From positions 186,001 through 250,000 of the forward strand of contig NZ_AHCB03000012.1 of assembly GCF_000238335.3 (NCBI RefSeq): DNA of 64,000 nt, written 5' to 3'. Under the pieces are notes generated by a model that was not told where the DNA came from, did no database searches, and saw only the letters and a list, made by a program, of their open reading frames with translations. Origin of the DNA: Pseudoalteromonas marina. GTDB taxonomy: Bacteria; Pseudomonadota; Gammaproteobacteria; Enterobacterales; Alteromonadaceae. Positions 37,727 to 46,147 of this stretch are shown in pieces. The translations under genes were made by a program, and so were the position numbers. The first letter of the stretch is position 1; each line of letters starts with the position of its first letter.

Positions 37727-39847
37727 ATGCGAGAAATATCGTTAGCAAAAAAACTATTATGGCTTACAGTAGGTAGCATATTTATAACCGTGTTACTGCT
37801 ATCGAGCATTCTGTGGTGGGAGCTGTCGTCGAGTAACGATGAGCTATCAAGCCAGTCAGAAAAATATATAGTGGCAGAAGTTGAAGAAAAACTAAGTGCA
37901 AACGCGGCTGTATACGGTGAAAGAATTGCAGGGTTTATTAACGAGGCATACCGTGTCCCTTTTTCACTAGCTGCCATATTAAGTGGCACGGCGGGTAATG
38001 ACGCACTTAGCCGCGAATCCGTTGTTAATCTAAATAAATCCATATTAAATAATAATGAGTCGCTCTCTTCCATTTATTCCCAGTTTGAAGTAAATGGGTA
38101 TGATTCAAAAGATACTCAATTTACAAATGGCTACAGTCACTCTGTTGATGGTGCTGGTACACTCGAAATTTATTTTACACGCAGTAAAGAAGGCGTGGTC
38201 GAGCAGCAAATTGTAGACAACCCTGCCGAAAAATATTTCACTAAGCTTAATGAATTTGGCCTGCGAGAGTCTGAATGGTATTTGTGTGCTAAAGACAACG
38301 TTAAGCCGTGTATTATGGAACCTTACTTATACGAAATTACGCCAGGCAATTCAGAAATGATGACGTCTCTTACGGTTCCTATTGTCAGAGACGGTCGGTT
38401 TGTTGGTATATCTGGCGTTGATTTAACGTTACCGGTTTTTCAAAAGTTAACCGAGCAGCTTTCAAAAGAGCTGTATAACGGTCAAGCTAAGGTTACCTTA
38501 TTAAGTGATTTTGGTTTAATCGTAGGCAGTAGCCACTACAAAACCAAGCTTGGCCGGCCTTACAAAGAAGCAATGTCATCCACTATTACCAGTAAAGTTG
38601 AAAAGGTACGAGGTGAAAACAATCTTTTAAAAGCGGATGACACTTACCTGGTTAATTACCCTATAAATATAAAGCTTGCAGACACTCAGTGGTCGCTTAT
38701 TATTGAAGTACCTGCAAATTTAGCACTGGCTGGCCCACAGGCTTTAAGCGAAAATATGCAAAGTACCGCAGCAGCATTGGGCACTATTATTTTAGTAACC
38801 GGCTTAATTATTGCGGGTGTTGCTTTTGTAGTTATGAAATTTGTTGTGGCAGGTGTTATAGCCCCACTTGAACAAATACAAGAACGCGTTGATAACCTAG
38901 CCAGTTCAGAAGGCGACTTAACACACACCTTACATGTAGACAGCCATGCCGAACTAATTGCACTGGCTGGTGGCTTTAACCGCTTTTTAACTAAATTACG
39001 CGACCTAATTGCTGAGCTTAAAGCCGTATCAGATCAGACTAAGCAACAAGGCGAAATTGCCCAGCATATAGCCATCGACACGAAACACAATGTGCAGGCG
39101 CAGTTTAAAGAAATAGAAAGCGTTGTTACTGCTATGAACGAAATGAGCGCAACGGCGCTTGAAGTTGCAAGAGCTTCAGAACAATCAGCGCAGCAAGCTG
39201 ACGAAATAAACGGCTTAGTGGTAAGCAGTGAGTCGAGCTTGTCGTCGGCTATGACGCAAGTAAAAACCATGTCTGAAGAAATAAAAGAGGCAAACCAAGC
39301 CGTTGAAAAAGTAGCGACGCGTAGTAAAGACATAACGCAAATTTTAGATGTGATCAGAACCATCTCAGAGCAAACTAATTTACTGGCACTCAATGCAGCC
39401 ATTGAGGCAGCAAGGGCTGGCGAACACGGCCGAGGTTTTGCAGTTGTTGCTGATGAAGTACGAGCACTTGCCTCTAAAACCCGTTCATCTACTGATGACA
39501 TTAGCAACCTAATAGACAGCCTACTGCATGAAGTTGGTAATGCTTCCACCGTAATAGAAAAAGGCGTTGTAAGAGCACAAAATGCGGTTGACGAAACCTC
39601 TGTCGCCTTTGACGCGTTGCACAGTGTGGTTGTAAAAGTGGATGAAATAACCAATCAAATAACGCATATTGCAACAGCGGCTGAAGAGCAAAGCTTAGTA
39701 ACAGAAGAAATAAATCGTAATTTAACGCTTATTTCTGATGCGGCATCTCAGTTGTCTGGTTTATCTTCGCAGGCAGGCGATAGTAGCGAAGTCCTTAATA
39801 AGCTAGTTGCTCAACAAGATAGCGAACTCAATAAGTTAAAAACTTAA
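37727..39847 (+). CDS. Methyl-accepting chemotaxis protein with dCache-type periplasmic sensor
   Basis: 706 residues: TM1 (about 9-30), a large periplasmic double-Cache-like ligand domain (about 35-340, with VDGAGTLEIYFTRS, WYLCAKDNVKPCIMEPY and GVDLTLPVFQ), TM2 (about 350-375), HAMP, and a cytoplasmic signalling domain. The hairpin tip is ISEQTNLLALNAAIEAARAGE with GFAVVADEVR. Two cysteines in the Cache domain could form a disulfide. The ligand is unknown. It is monocistronic with a strong terminator. No pentapeptide for CheR tethering is seen at the C-terminus. Confidence 0.95.
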   Translation: MREISLAKKLLWLTVGSIFITVLLLSSILWWELSSSNDELSSQSEKYIVAEVEEKLSANAAVYGERIAGFINEAYRVPFSLAAILSGTAGNDALSRESVVNLNKSILNNNESLSSIYSQFEVNGYDSKDTQFTNGYSHSVDGAGTLEIYFTRSKEGVVEQQIVDNPAEKYFTKLNEFGLRESEWYLCAKDNVKPCIMEPYLYEITPGNSEMMTSLTVPIVRDGRFVGISGVDLTLPVFQKLTEQLSKELYNGQAKVTLLSDFGLIVGSSHYKTKLGRPYKEAMSSTITSKVEKVRGENNLLKADDTYLVNYPINIKLADTQWSLIIEVPANLALAGPQALSENMQSTAAALGTIILVTGLIIAGVAFVVMKFVVAGVIAPLEQIQERVDNLASSEGDLTHTLHVDSHAELIALAGGFNRFLTKLRDLIAELKAVSDQTKQQGEIAQHIAIDTKHNVQAQFKEIESVVTAMNEMSATALEVARASEQSAQQADEINGLVVSSESSLSSAMTQVKTMSEEIKEANQAVEKVATRSKDITQILDVIRTISEQTNLLALNAAIEAARAGEHGRGFAVVADEVRALASKTRSSTDDISNLIDSLLHEVGNASTVIEKGVVRAQNAVDETSVAFDALHSVVVKVDEITNQITHIATAAEEQSLVTEEINRNLTLISDAASQLSGLSSQAGDSSEVLNKLVAQQDSELNKLKT

Positions 39848-39870
39848 CGGGTACATCATTCCTAAAAATA

Positions 39871-39904
39871 AAAAACGGCGGTAATTGTATTACCGCCGTT
39901 TTTT
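39871..39904. terminator. Bidirectional terminator after the MCP gene
   Basis: AAAAACGGCGGTAA (39871-39884) pairs with TTACCGCCGTTTTT. Placed between convergent genes. Confidence 0.92.
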
Positions 39905-39926
39905 GTCATTCATTGAGTTGTTTAGC

Positions 39927-40514
39927 TTAGAGCGCTCTCATAATTTTAAACATTTGATCGATCATAGGTTGTGCAAGCTCTTCAACACCCGGGCGGTTAA
40001 AGTAGCCGCGTAGCCCTGTAAATTGCACTTTAAAAAAGCGAGCATAGTCTTTTGGGCTAACCTCGCCTTTTAGCTCTTCACGCGCAATGGCTTGTGCAAA
40101 TAAATCGCTTAAATAATCTTCAAATTTGTCTGATAAATCAAGGCTTAATGAATACAAACAGCTGTCTTCATCGGCAAACTCACAATTTGCTTTTACTAGC
40201 ATACAAATAGCGCTCGGGGCATTTTTTTTATCTTTAATGATGACGTTTTCAACAAACGTTTGTAAACCACCAATAATAGTAGGCGAAGCCAATAAACACG
40301 TTTTTATTTGATCTTCTATTTGCATGGTGTAATTTTTTAAAGACTCAATATACAACCCTTCCTTTGAGCCAAACGCAGAATAGATACTACCTGGGCGCAT
40401 ATTAATTGCGTCCTGTAGATCGCGGGTCGAAGTGGCATTAAATCCCTTTTCCCAAAATAGCTGACTGGCAAGGCGGACAACAGTCTCGCGCTCAAATTTA
40501 ACTTTGTTGACCAT
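39927..40514 (-). CDS. TetR-family transcriptional repressor
   Basis: 195 residues from the ATG at 40514. The N-terminal helix-turn-helix FWEKGFNATSTRDLQDAINMRPGSIYSAFGSKEGLY is typical of TetR proteins with a C-terminal TetR_C ligand domain. It diverges from the carboxymuconolactone-decarboxylase-like gene, with a palindrome in between, so it probably represses that gene and itself. The inducer is unknown. Confidence 0.93.
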   Translation of the reverse strand: MVNKVKFERETVVRLASQLFWEKGFNATSTRDLQDAINMRPGSIYSAFGSKEGLYIESLKNYTMQIEDQIKTCLLASPTIIGGLQTFVENVIIKDKKNAPSAICMLVKANCEFADEDSCLYSLSLDLSDKFEDYLSDLFAQAIAREELKGEVSPKDYARFFKVQFTGLRGYFNRPGVEELAQPMIDQMFKIMRAL

Positions 40515-40540
40515 GCTGTTTCTCAATTAATTTGAACATT

Positions 40541-40561
40541 TGCTCAATTTTAACTTGAGCA
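40541..40561. promoter_or_regulatory. Probable TetR-family operator
   Basis: TGCTCAA (40541-40547) and TTGAGCA (40555-40561) with a 7-nt spacer. A further GCTCAA half-site follows at 40565. It lies between the divergent TetR and CMD genes. Confidence 0.65.
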
Positions 40562-40625
40562 GTCGCTCAAAATCAAATAGTATGTGCTTCGACGTTACTT
40601 AAACAACTTATTTTTGGAGCTAACA

Positions 40626-41168
40626 ATGGCAGAATTTACTTTATATACAGCAGAAAATGCACCTGAAGAGTCAAAACCTTTATTAGCCGATTCAGTTGCT
40701 GCATTTGGCATGTTACCTAATTTACACGCAGTAATGGCTGAAGCACCAACGCTATTAAAAGGTTACCAAGTACTTCACGAATTATTTCAAAACACTTCAT
40801 TTAACGCAGAAGAGTTAACAGTGGTATGGCAATCAATTAACGTTGAACATGACTGTCATTACTGTGTACCAGCACACAGTGCCATTGCAGCGTCAATGAA
40901 AGTTGACCAAGGTATTGTTGATGCTTTAGTGAATAAAACACCGCTTGCAGATGCAAAACTCGAAACATTACGTGAAACAACATTGGCTATGACGCGTGAA
41001 CGTGGCGTAATTAGTGACGAGCAAATAGAAAAGTTTTTTGCAGTGGGTTACGGTCAACAGCAACTACTAGAGATTATTGTAGGTATATCGCAAAAGGTAA
41101 TGAGCAACTACACTAACCACCTAGCAAATACGCCAGTGGACGAACCATTTAAAAAATTCGCAAAATAA
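40626..41168 (+). CDS. Carboxymuconolactone decarboxylase/AhpD-family protein
   Basis: 180 residues from the ATG at 40626, chosen for its SD TTTGGAGC; upstream in-frame codons have none. The AhpD-like motif EHDCHYCVPAHS with redox-type C77-xx-C80 and H84 is complete, so the protein is more probably a thiol-dependent peroxidase or reductase than a decarboxylase. Controlled in all likelihood by the divergent TetR protein. A terminator follows. Confidence 0.9.
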   Translation: MAEFTLYTAENAPEESKPLLADSVAAFGMLPNLHAVMAEAPTLLKGYQVLHELFQNTSFNAEELTVVWQSINVEHDCHYCVPAHSAIAASMKVDQGIVDALVNKTPLADAKLETLRETTLAMTRERGVISDEQIEKFFAVGYGQQQLLEIIVGISQKVMSNYTNHLANTPVDEPFKKFAK

Positions 41169-41184
41169 TCGCGTTATAATTAAC

Positions 41185-41213
41185 AAAAAAGGCAGCGAAA
41201 GCTGCCTTTTTTT
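41185..41213. terminator. Bidirectional terminator
   Basis: AAAAAAGGCAGC, GAAA loop, GCTGCCTTTTTTT. It serves the CMD gene (plus) and the exported protein gene at 41231 (minus). Confidence 0.92.
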
Positions 41214-41230
41214 GCCGTAAGCACCGGGAG

Positions 41231-41761
41231 CTATTTGAATTTTACGGCTTGATTGCTACGCGTATAAATGCGTGACTCTGGTTTGGTCCATTCACCTTTT
41301 TTTAAATAGGAGGTAGACACAACCAATTTCCCATCTTTTAAATCGCTGGTCGACTTCACTTTAGTAATGCCTTCTTTACTACCTGTAACCTCTTCGTAAG
41401 CAACAAACTGCGTAGGGCTGAGTACTTTTATAGTGCCTTTTGTATAAAAACCGGCTGTTGTAAAATAATAAAAAACCAATGAGTCTTTTTTGCTATCGTA
41501 AAAAATCATCGACTCGCCACCATATTCACCCTCATTAATAGAGTGCTTTGTTCTTATTGCCTTACCATTAAGCGCACGCTCCCATAAGCCTACGTCTTGA
41601 ACTGGTTTAGTGCCTGGTGCAACATCAAAATCAGCTTGCCACGAGCCTAAATAAGGCTGAAATACACTAAGGTGTTTATCAAGTTTAAGTGGTTGTTCTT
41701 TTGCGTGAGTTGTAAAAGCTAAAAAGCACAAAGTAAAAAATAGCACTTTAAAATATGTCAT
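41231..41761 (-). CDS. Exported DUF1579-like protein
   Basis: 176 residues with a signal peptide cleaved after THA (residue 20). The mature part is a beta-barrel-like lipocalin-type domain, with LGSWQADFDVAPG, GKAIRTKHSINEGEYGGESMIFYD and YFTTAGFYTKGTI recalling DUF1579 and related proteins of unknown function. No catalytic motif is visible. It is monocistronic and divergent from the DUF1294 gene. Confidence 0.65.
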   Translation of the reverse strand: MTYFKVLFFTLCFLAFTTHAKEQPLKLDKHLSVFQPYLGSWQADFDVAPGTKPVQDVGLWERALNGKAIRTKHSINEGEYGGESMIFYDSKKDSLVFYYFTTAGFYTKGTIKVLSPTQFVAYEEVTGSKEGITKVKSTSDLKDGKLVVSTSYLKKGEWTKPESRIYTRSNQAVKFK

Positions 41762-41813
41762 AATTATTCTCTTATTATTTGAATTGATACAGACCAGTAT
41801 AGGCGATAATTAC

Positions 41814-42176
41814 TTGATAAAGAAAATCTTAATAGTTCTATCCTTACTTTTTATATCCATAGTATGGTTTGTACATTTTCAGTGGGGCGTAACTATTTTG
41901 GCGCCTACTTATATAACAGCTATTAGTGCCATAACATTTATTATGTATGCGTGGGATAAACACAAAGCTAAGCAGTCGGTAAATAAAAAAGTGACTCGTA
42001 CGAGCGAGCGAACTCTTCATTTATTAGCACTATGTGGGGGCTGGCCAGGGGCGTTAATTGCTCAGCAATTGTTGCGTCATAAATCACAAAAAAAGCGTTT
42101 TATAACGGTACTTTGGGTGTGCATTTTATTAAATATAGTTTTACTGGTAGGTGGCTATACATTTTTATGCGCTTAA
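41814..42176 (+). CDS. DUF1294 inner-membrane protein
   Basis: 120 residues if translation starts at TTG 41814, giving MIKKILIVLSLLF; another in-frame TTG at 41784 is possible and no ATG is available. Three to four membrane helices surround the family signature YAWDKHKAKQ...RTSERTLHLLALCGGWPGALIAQQLLRHKS. Function unknown. In other bacteria DUF1294 is often fused to a cold-shock domain, which is missing here. Confidence 0.85.
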   Translation: MIKKILIVLSLLFISIVWFVHFQWGVTILAPTYITAISAITFIMYAWDKHKAKQSVNKKVTRTSERTLHLLALCGGWPGALIAQQLLRHKSQKKRFITVLWVCILLNIVLLVGGYTFLCA

Positions 42177-42210
42177 TGCCTTTTATCTTTATAGTTAAAG
42201 GCATTAAGCG
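42170..42210. repeat. 14-bp inverted repeat between convergent genes
   Basis: CGCTTAATGCCTTT (42170-42183) and AAAGGCATTAAGCG (42197-42210), 13-nt loop. The left arm includes the DUF1294 stop. Probably a bidirectional terminator or mRNA-protecting hairpin despite the lack of a T run. Confidence 0.65.
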
Positions 42211-42230
42211 TAAATCGATAATAACTGGTA

Positions 42231-42575
42231 TTAATTGGCGCTTTGGTCCGCGGCTATTTCATCTAACTCTACAGTTAAAATTGTTTTTTTATCAACAACA
42301 ACCCACTTTCTGTAGGTAAGGTATCCTGCTTTGGTAACTTCTATATCGTACTTACCTTCTTTTAATTCCATGGCGTCTTGGTAAACAGGGGCAATATTCA
42401 TAATGCGCACGCGTGCATCAGCAGGGTTGGTAATAACGGTTAACGAAATTGGTGCGTTTTCCTCAACTACCTCATTAACAGGCTCTACTGACACTTGCTC
42501 AGTTTCTTGAACAGGAGAGGTGGTTGAACAACCAGTTAAAATTAACAATAGTGCCAGTGCGCTTAACTTTTTCAT
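42231..42575 (-). CDS. PEGA-domain lipoprotein
   Basis: 114 residues. The lipoprotein signal ends LTGCSTT (Cys16), followed by a Glu/Val-rich linker and a PEGA domain (about 42-105: LTVITNPADARVRIMN, ELKEGKYDIEVTKAGYLTYRKWVVV). PEGA domains are beta-sandwich modules found in surface and cell-envelope proteins. The role is unknown. It lies 210 bases downstream of the immunity-like island on the same strand but is probably separate. Confidence 0.88.
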   Translation of the reverse strand: MKKLSALALLLILTGCSTTSPVQETEQVSVEPVNEVVEENAPISLTVITNPADARVRIMNIAPVYQDAMELKEGKYDIEVTKAGYLTYRKWVVVDKKTILTVELDEIAADQSAN

Positions 42576-42784
42576 AGGTACTCCATAAAATCATTTAGTA
42601 GTGTTCAATTTCACGAAATATCATGGAGGACTATCAACAAAAGGGGGGTACTCGCTCGTCTTCCTTGACTTTCGTTTGTTTAAATAACAAATCGACTTAC
42701 AGTTTAATATGTATCCAGCCTAGGTTCAATTATTGTTGTTAATTAATCAAAATTAAACATAAAAAGTATACAAACGATCCGCAA

Positions 42785-43117
42785 TTAAATTATTAGTAGA
42801 GACTCATCATCATTATCGCGCTCAAAGTTTAAGTTAAACTGGCCTTGACGAGTGATAGTAAAAATAGCGCGTTGCCAATTTTCAGTCTCATTTTTAATGC
42901 CGTGGTCAAATAATGTTTTGAATAATGCAGTTATCGCGTCAGATACTGCAATAGCATGGTGTGTATCGTCATCTGCTTTTATAAAGCGGGCTTTGCACTC
43001 AAGTATATTATTGTTTTCGCAATCTAAAATAAGGTGTGCTTTAAGCCATGGCTCTTTTATTTGTTGATAAAGGTACTGACCGAGGTGTTGCGGGATGTTT
43101 TTAATATCTGGTTGCAT
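42785..43117 (-). CDS. YezG/DUF600-like immunity protein, copy A
   Basis: 110 residues, soluble and acidic. The arrangement LGQYLYQQIKEPWLKAHLILDCENNN and W-x-x-A-I-F-T-I-T-R-Q-G-Q-F-N-L-N-F resembles the YezG/DUF600 immunity family of polymorphic toxin systems. It is a close paralogue of the gene at 43983. The two proteins are nearly identical until their C-termini, and about 321 bp of DNA are duplicated (42812-43132 and 44025-44345). SD AAGGAA. No cognate toxin is next to it. Confidence 0.65.
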   Translation of the reverse strand: MQPDIKNIPQHLGQYLYQQIKEPWLKAHLILDCENNNILECKARFIKADDDTHHAIAVSDAITALFKTLFDHGIKNETENWQRAIFTITRQGQFNLNFERDNDDESLLII

Positions 43118-43137
43118 GTGCTTTCCTTAGCGTTTAG

Positions 43138-43935
43138 TTATTGAGCAACGACTCGCTCAGCGACACTTTCGAAATAACGAGAAGAAAAAGACGGTGTGGC
43201 TTTTCTTTCTTTTAGGTATTCCTCAGAAAAGAGGGTGACGCCTAAGCTGAGCACTTTTATTTCATTTTTATTTTGTGGGTTTACATCTACCCTAATGCCA
43301 ATTTCACCCTCGTTAAAATAGGGTGGGGCCTCTTTATCGCACGCAAAACGTGAACCAAAAATAGTGGGCATATACGCCTCACCAAAATAATGGGGATTTT
43401 TTGGATTAAATGCATACAATTGATTATTTACTTTACTCATATCCCAGTTGCCTTTAATTGCAGCCCCATTAACCCAAAGCGTTTGAGTAAATGGCGTTTT
43501 AGAGCGAGATTCATTCGCTTCTCTTTTTGTTTTGCGTAGGCGTTCACCATGTGTGGCTCTAATATTATCTTCACTAAAAGCAATGGTTTCATTAAACTCA
43601 AAGGTCAATGTTTGAGCTGTGTGCTTATTGGTTTTAGAATAGAGACCAATACCAATTTCATCCCAATAATACACATCGTTTGCTAAGTGAGTGACTCTGT
43701 CGTATGGGCCAAGTATTTTAACCCATTCATCAATGCTGGCATCAAAAATAAGTGATTGTCCTTTATAGGTTAAATTACAGCCATTAACTTGAAAATCACT
43801 TCCTTCAGGAGAGGCCACTTGTATTTTTTCTGCGGGCGCTAATAATGAAGTTACGGTGCTCACAGTCACTTTGTCGCACCCCGCTAGCGTTAAGGCAAGC
43901 GCTATAAATATAAGTTGCTTAGTTAAAGTAGTCAT
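43138..43935 (-). CDS. Lipoprotein of the immunity-like island
   Basis: 265 residues with a lipoprotein signal ending LAGCDKV (Cys20). The mature protein begins with a domain that reads CNLTYKGQSLIFDASIDEWVKILGPYDRV...YYWDEIGIGLYS, a pattern I associate with immunity-linked proteins, but it is not confidently named. It sits between the two paralogous YezG-like genes with gaps of 20 and 47 bases, so all three are likely co-transcribed. A periplasmic lipoprotein would suit protection from a toxin acting in the periplasm. Function unproven. Confidence 0.6.
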   Translation of the reverse strand: MTTLTKQLIFIALALTLAGCDKVTVSTVTSLLAPAEKIQVASPEGSDFQVNGCNLTYKGQSLIFDASIDEWVKILGPYDRVTHLANDVYYWDEIGIGLYSKTNKHTAQTLTFEFNETIAFSEDNIRATHGERLRKTKREANESRSKTPFTQTLWVNGAAIKGNWDMSKVNNQLYAFNPKNPHYFGEAYMPTIFGSRFACDKEAPPYFNEGEIGIRVDVNPQNKNEIKVLSLGVTLFSEEYLKERKATPSFSSRYFESVAERVVAQ

Positions 43936-43982
43936 AAATATCTCTAAAAAGGGTGGTGAAGTTTGATTGTGATTTGTCTTAT

Positions 43983-44330
43983 TTATTGATGTATTTCAAC
44001 AGCAGCGATTACTTCTTCATCATTATTATCGCGCTCAAAGTTTAAGTTAAACTGACCTTGACGAGTGATAGTAAAAATAGCGCGTTGCCAATTTTCAGCC
44101 TCATTTTTAATGGCGTGGTCAAATAATGTTTTAAATAACTTAGTTATATTTTCAGATACTGTAATTGAATGCTGTGTATCGTCACCTGCTTTTATAAAGT
44201 GGGCTTTGCACTCAAGTATATTATTGTTTTCGCAATCTAAAATAAGGTGTGCTTTAAGCCATGGCTCTTTTATTAGTTGATAAAGGTATTGACCTAGGTG
44301 TTGCGGGATGTTTTTAATATTTGGTTGCAT
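43983..44330 (-). CDS. YezG/DUF600-like immunity protein, copy B
   Basis: 115 residues, over 80% identical by eye to the protein at 42785, with a different C-terminal tail (EEVIAAVEIHQ in place of ESLLII). The upstream 15 bases including the ribosome-binding site are also duplicated. Two near-identical immunity-type genes flanking a lipoprotein gene point to recent duplication. It follows the unknown 170-residue gene by 22 bases. Confidence 0.65.
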   Translation of the reverse strand: MQPNIKNIPQHLGQYLYQLIKEPWLKAHLILDCENNNILECKAHFIKAGDDTQHSITVSENITKLFKTLFDHAIKNEAENWQRAIFTITRQGQFNLNFERDNNDEEVIAAVEIHQ

Positions 44331-44352
44331 GTGCTTTCCTTAGCGGTAAAGT

Positions 44353-44865
44353 TTATAAAGTGCCGTTTTCGTATTTTTTGGCAATTGCCTTTAATTCAGC
44401 AAGTAAACCATCTTTTAACATATATAAGGGTATATCCCACTCCTGTGGTGTTATACTTGCTATATAGTCCTTGCGGTTACTATTCCAAATATTTAATCCA
44501 GGTACGTTTTCAGCGCAGCAATGCATCATGGCATTAACTCCAATAGTTTCTCCCTCAAACTCTGCAGTTGTACTGCGTTTAAAGTTTGAAAAACCACCTT
44601 CGTCCTTTCTTTTGAAAAATCCATTCTCTATTTGGTCTACTATCCAAGGTAATGATCTAAGTGGAAGTTCAGATTGTGTGAATCGTCTTACTTTTTTTAT
44701 TTTTGAATAATAATCAGTAGACACGATTAAATACGCTTCTTTTTTAAAGAGCATCGTGTTTTCATCTGGGAACATTTCATAGTTAATAGTTAAAAGCTTT
44801 CCTTCGTTATCCTTCAAGTTATTGTGATCAATAAGCCCTAAAGGAGGAGCTATATATTTATTCAT
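44353..44865 (-). CDS. Hypothetical protein of the immunity-like island
   Basis: 170 residues, soluble, no signal or membrane segment. It has MNKYIAPPLGLIDHNNLKDNEG at the N-terminus, MMHCCAENVPGLNIWNSNRKDYI near the middle and a helical C-terminus. No family recognised. Its ATG lies four bases beyond the stop of a 57-codon ORF, and the SD (AAAGG) is inside that ORF's end. By context it may be an immunity or accessory gene. Confidence 0.6.
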   Translation of the reverse strand: MNKYIAPPLGLIDHNNLKDNEGKLLTINYEMFPDENTMLFKKEAYLIVSTDYYSKIKKVRRFTQSELPLRSLPWIVDQIENGFFKRKDEGGFSNFKRSTTAEFEGETIGVNAMMHCCAENVPGLNIWNSNRKDYIASITPQEWDIPLYMLKDGLLAELKAIAKKYENGTL

Positions 44866-44869
44866 TTAA

Positions 44870-45043
44870 TTAACCTTTAATTGGTGGTAATAGGATGCTC
44901 AGAACATTCTCCATCTCGGAAATTGTTGGAGGATCATTTTCAAGCGTTAATGTTTCGACTACCCCATGATCATTTACCTCATGGCGAATTTTAGTCATTC
45001 CATCGTCTGTAAATTCACTATTAGCGCCAAATGGACTTTCCAT
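44870..45043 (-). CDS. Candidate 57-residue ORF, possible effector remnant
   Basis: ATG at 45043 with AGGTG about ten bases upstream; stop at 44870-44872. The product begins MESPFGANSEFTDDGMTKIR, is acidic and ends LLPPIKG. Its tight spacing to the 170-residue gene suggests that it is real or the 3' stub of a larger toxin gene lost by recombination. No homologue recognised. Confidence 0.4.
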   Translation of the reverse strand: MESPFGANSEFTDDGMTKIRHEVNDHGVVETLTLENDPPTISEMENVLSILLPPIKG

Positions 45044-45097
45044 AGTTTGCTAGACACCTAATTATACCTTTACTCTTAAAGCGCAGCGCCTCTTAAC

Positions 45098-45141
45098 CTC
45101 TTTGTGAATCATTCACTTAAAATATTTTTTTGCACAAAGAG
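45098..45141. repeat. Inverted repeat and AGCG-rich block upstream of the 57-codon ORF
   Basis: CTCTTTGTG (45098-45106) and CACAAAGAG (45133-45141). Just before, 45072-45095 reads CTCTTAAAGCGCAGCGCCTCTT, similar to the blocks at 11089-11128 and 11301-11340 downstream of rrn. Confidence 0.45.
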
Positions 45142-45195
45142 AAAAAATGAGAAGTAAATGAGGGTGTTAACCATAAAAAGTAGTCATTACTTGAA

Positions 45196-45226
45196 AGGCT
45201 AGGCGCTTATTTTTAGCGCCTAGCCT
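45196..45226. terminator. Strong hairpin after the Imm49-like gene
   Basis: AGGCTAGGCGCT (45196-45207) and AGCGCCTAGCCT (45215-45226), perfect 12-bp stem with a 7-nt loop, 48 bases beyond the immunity gene stop on the minus strand. There is no T run, but it probably marks the end of the vgrG-immunity transcript. Confidence 0.6.
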
Positions 45227-45273
45227 CACAACATCCATGTTGTTAAAGAGCGGGTAATTATTAATACGTTCGT

Positions 45274-46134
45274 TTATTCTGGTTTTGGTGGGTTAACATT
45301 GATTAACCAATCAGGAATGTACTCATTTTTAATAGTAAGTTGATAACCTTTGACTTCTTTAGCGATAACGGCCATTGCGATAAGGGGGATTGCTAAACCT
45401 CCACTTCGGCTGCCTGAACGCTCTTCATCACTGTAATATTCTTTGTGCAGTAATAAAGCCTTTTCCATGGCGCTATTGTAGGCTTGCTCACCGTCTTCGG
45501 TGAAGATGGCTTCGATAATAGATACTAACGGCCACTTTAGGCGGCTGGCATATAAATACGCTTCATCAATTGGGTAATCACCAGGATTTGAGGTGACATA
45601 CGCTTGCTCAAGGAGGTGTGCTAAGTCGGCGTCTGGGTTGAATAACCCTTTGAGTAAATCAGCTAAGGCGTAATCAAACGGTTTGAGTTGATTGCCGTAA
45701 TTAGAGTTTACAAACACCTCATTGTCGATGGTGGTTAAAAAATCAATGGCCTCTTGATTGCGTACGATAATCGCGGCATATAAAGCAAGTAGCCAAACAG
45801 GATGCTCTGCATTTTCAGGGTTTTTCTTGCCAACCACCTCTAGGTACTCATCATCATAAAAAAATGGAAAGGCTTGACCATCATTAGCGTTACTCTGGAA
45901 AATACCGTGGCCTAATTGTGATGCGCGTAGTAGGTATAACCAAGCATGATACCCATTGGGGTTTTCAATGGCTTCCATCGGGAATGATTCAATTAAATTT
46001 CGTTTAAATTGAGTTTGCAACCCTAAGCTTGGATTCTTTTGGATACGGGGGACGTTTTTTTCTTCGTGTTTTTTGTATCGCTCACACATGTGTTCATAAC
46101 TTACTTTTGCAAAGCTGTAATGGCTTTTAATCAT
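45274..46134 (-). CDS. Imm49-family immunity protein, cognate to the VgrG nuclease
   Basis: 286 residues, helical and cytosolic (no signal). The C-terminal block GGLAIPLIAMAVIAKEVKGYQLTIKNEYIPDWLI and the central helices (HPVWLLALYAAIIVRNQEAIDFL) resemble the Imm49 family of polymorphic-toxin immunity proteins. It starts 13 bases after the vgrG stop, the standard effector-immunity arrangement, and so presumably neutralises the nuclease domain in sister cells. An alternative minor start at Met16 exists. Confidence 0.8.
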   Translation of the reverse strand: MIKSHYSFAKVSYEHMCERYKKHEEKNVPRIQKNPSLGLQTQFKRNLIESFPMEAIENPNGYHAWLYLLRASQLGHGIFQSNANDGQAFPFFYDDEYLEVVGKKNPENAEHPVWLLALYAAIIVRNQEAIDFLTTIDNEVFVNSNYGNQLKPFDYALADLLKGLFNPDADLAHLLEQAYVTSNPGDYPIDEAYLYASRLKWPLVSIIEAIFTEDGEQAYNSAMEKALLLHKEYYSDEERSGSRSGGLAIPLIAMAVIAKEVKGYQLTIKNEYIPDWLINVNPPKPE

Positions 46135-46147
46135 CTAAAAAATCTCC

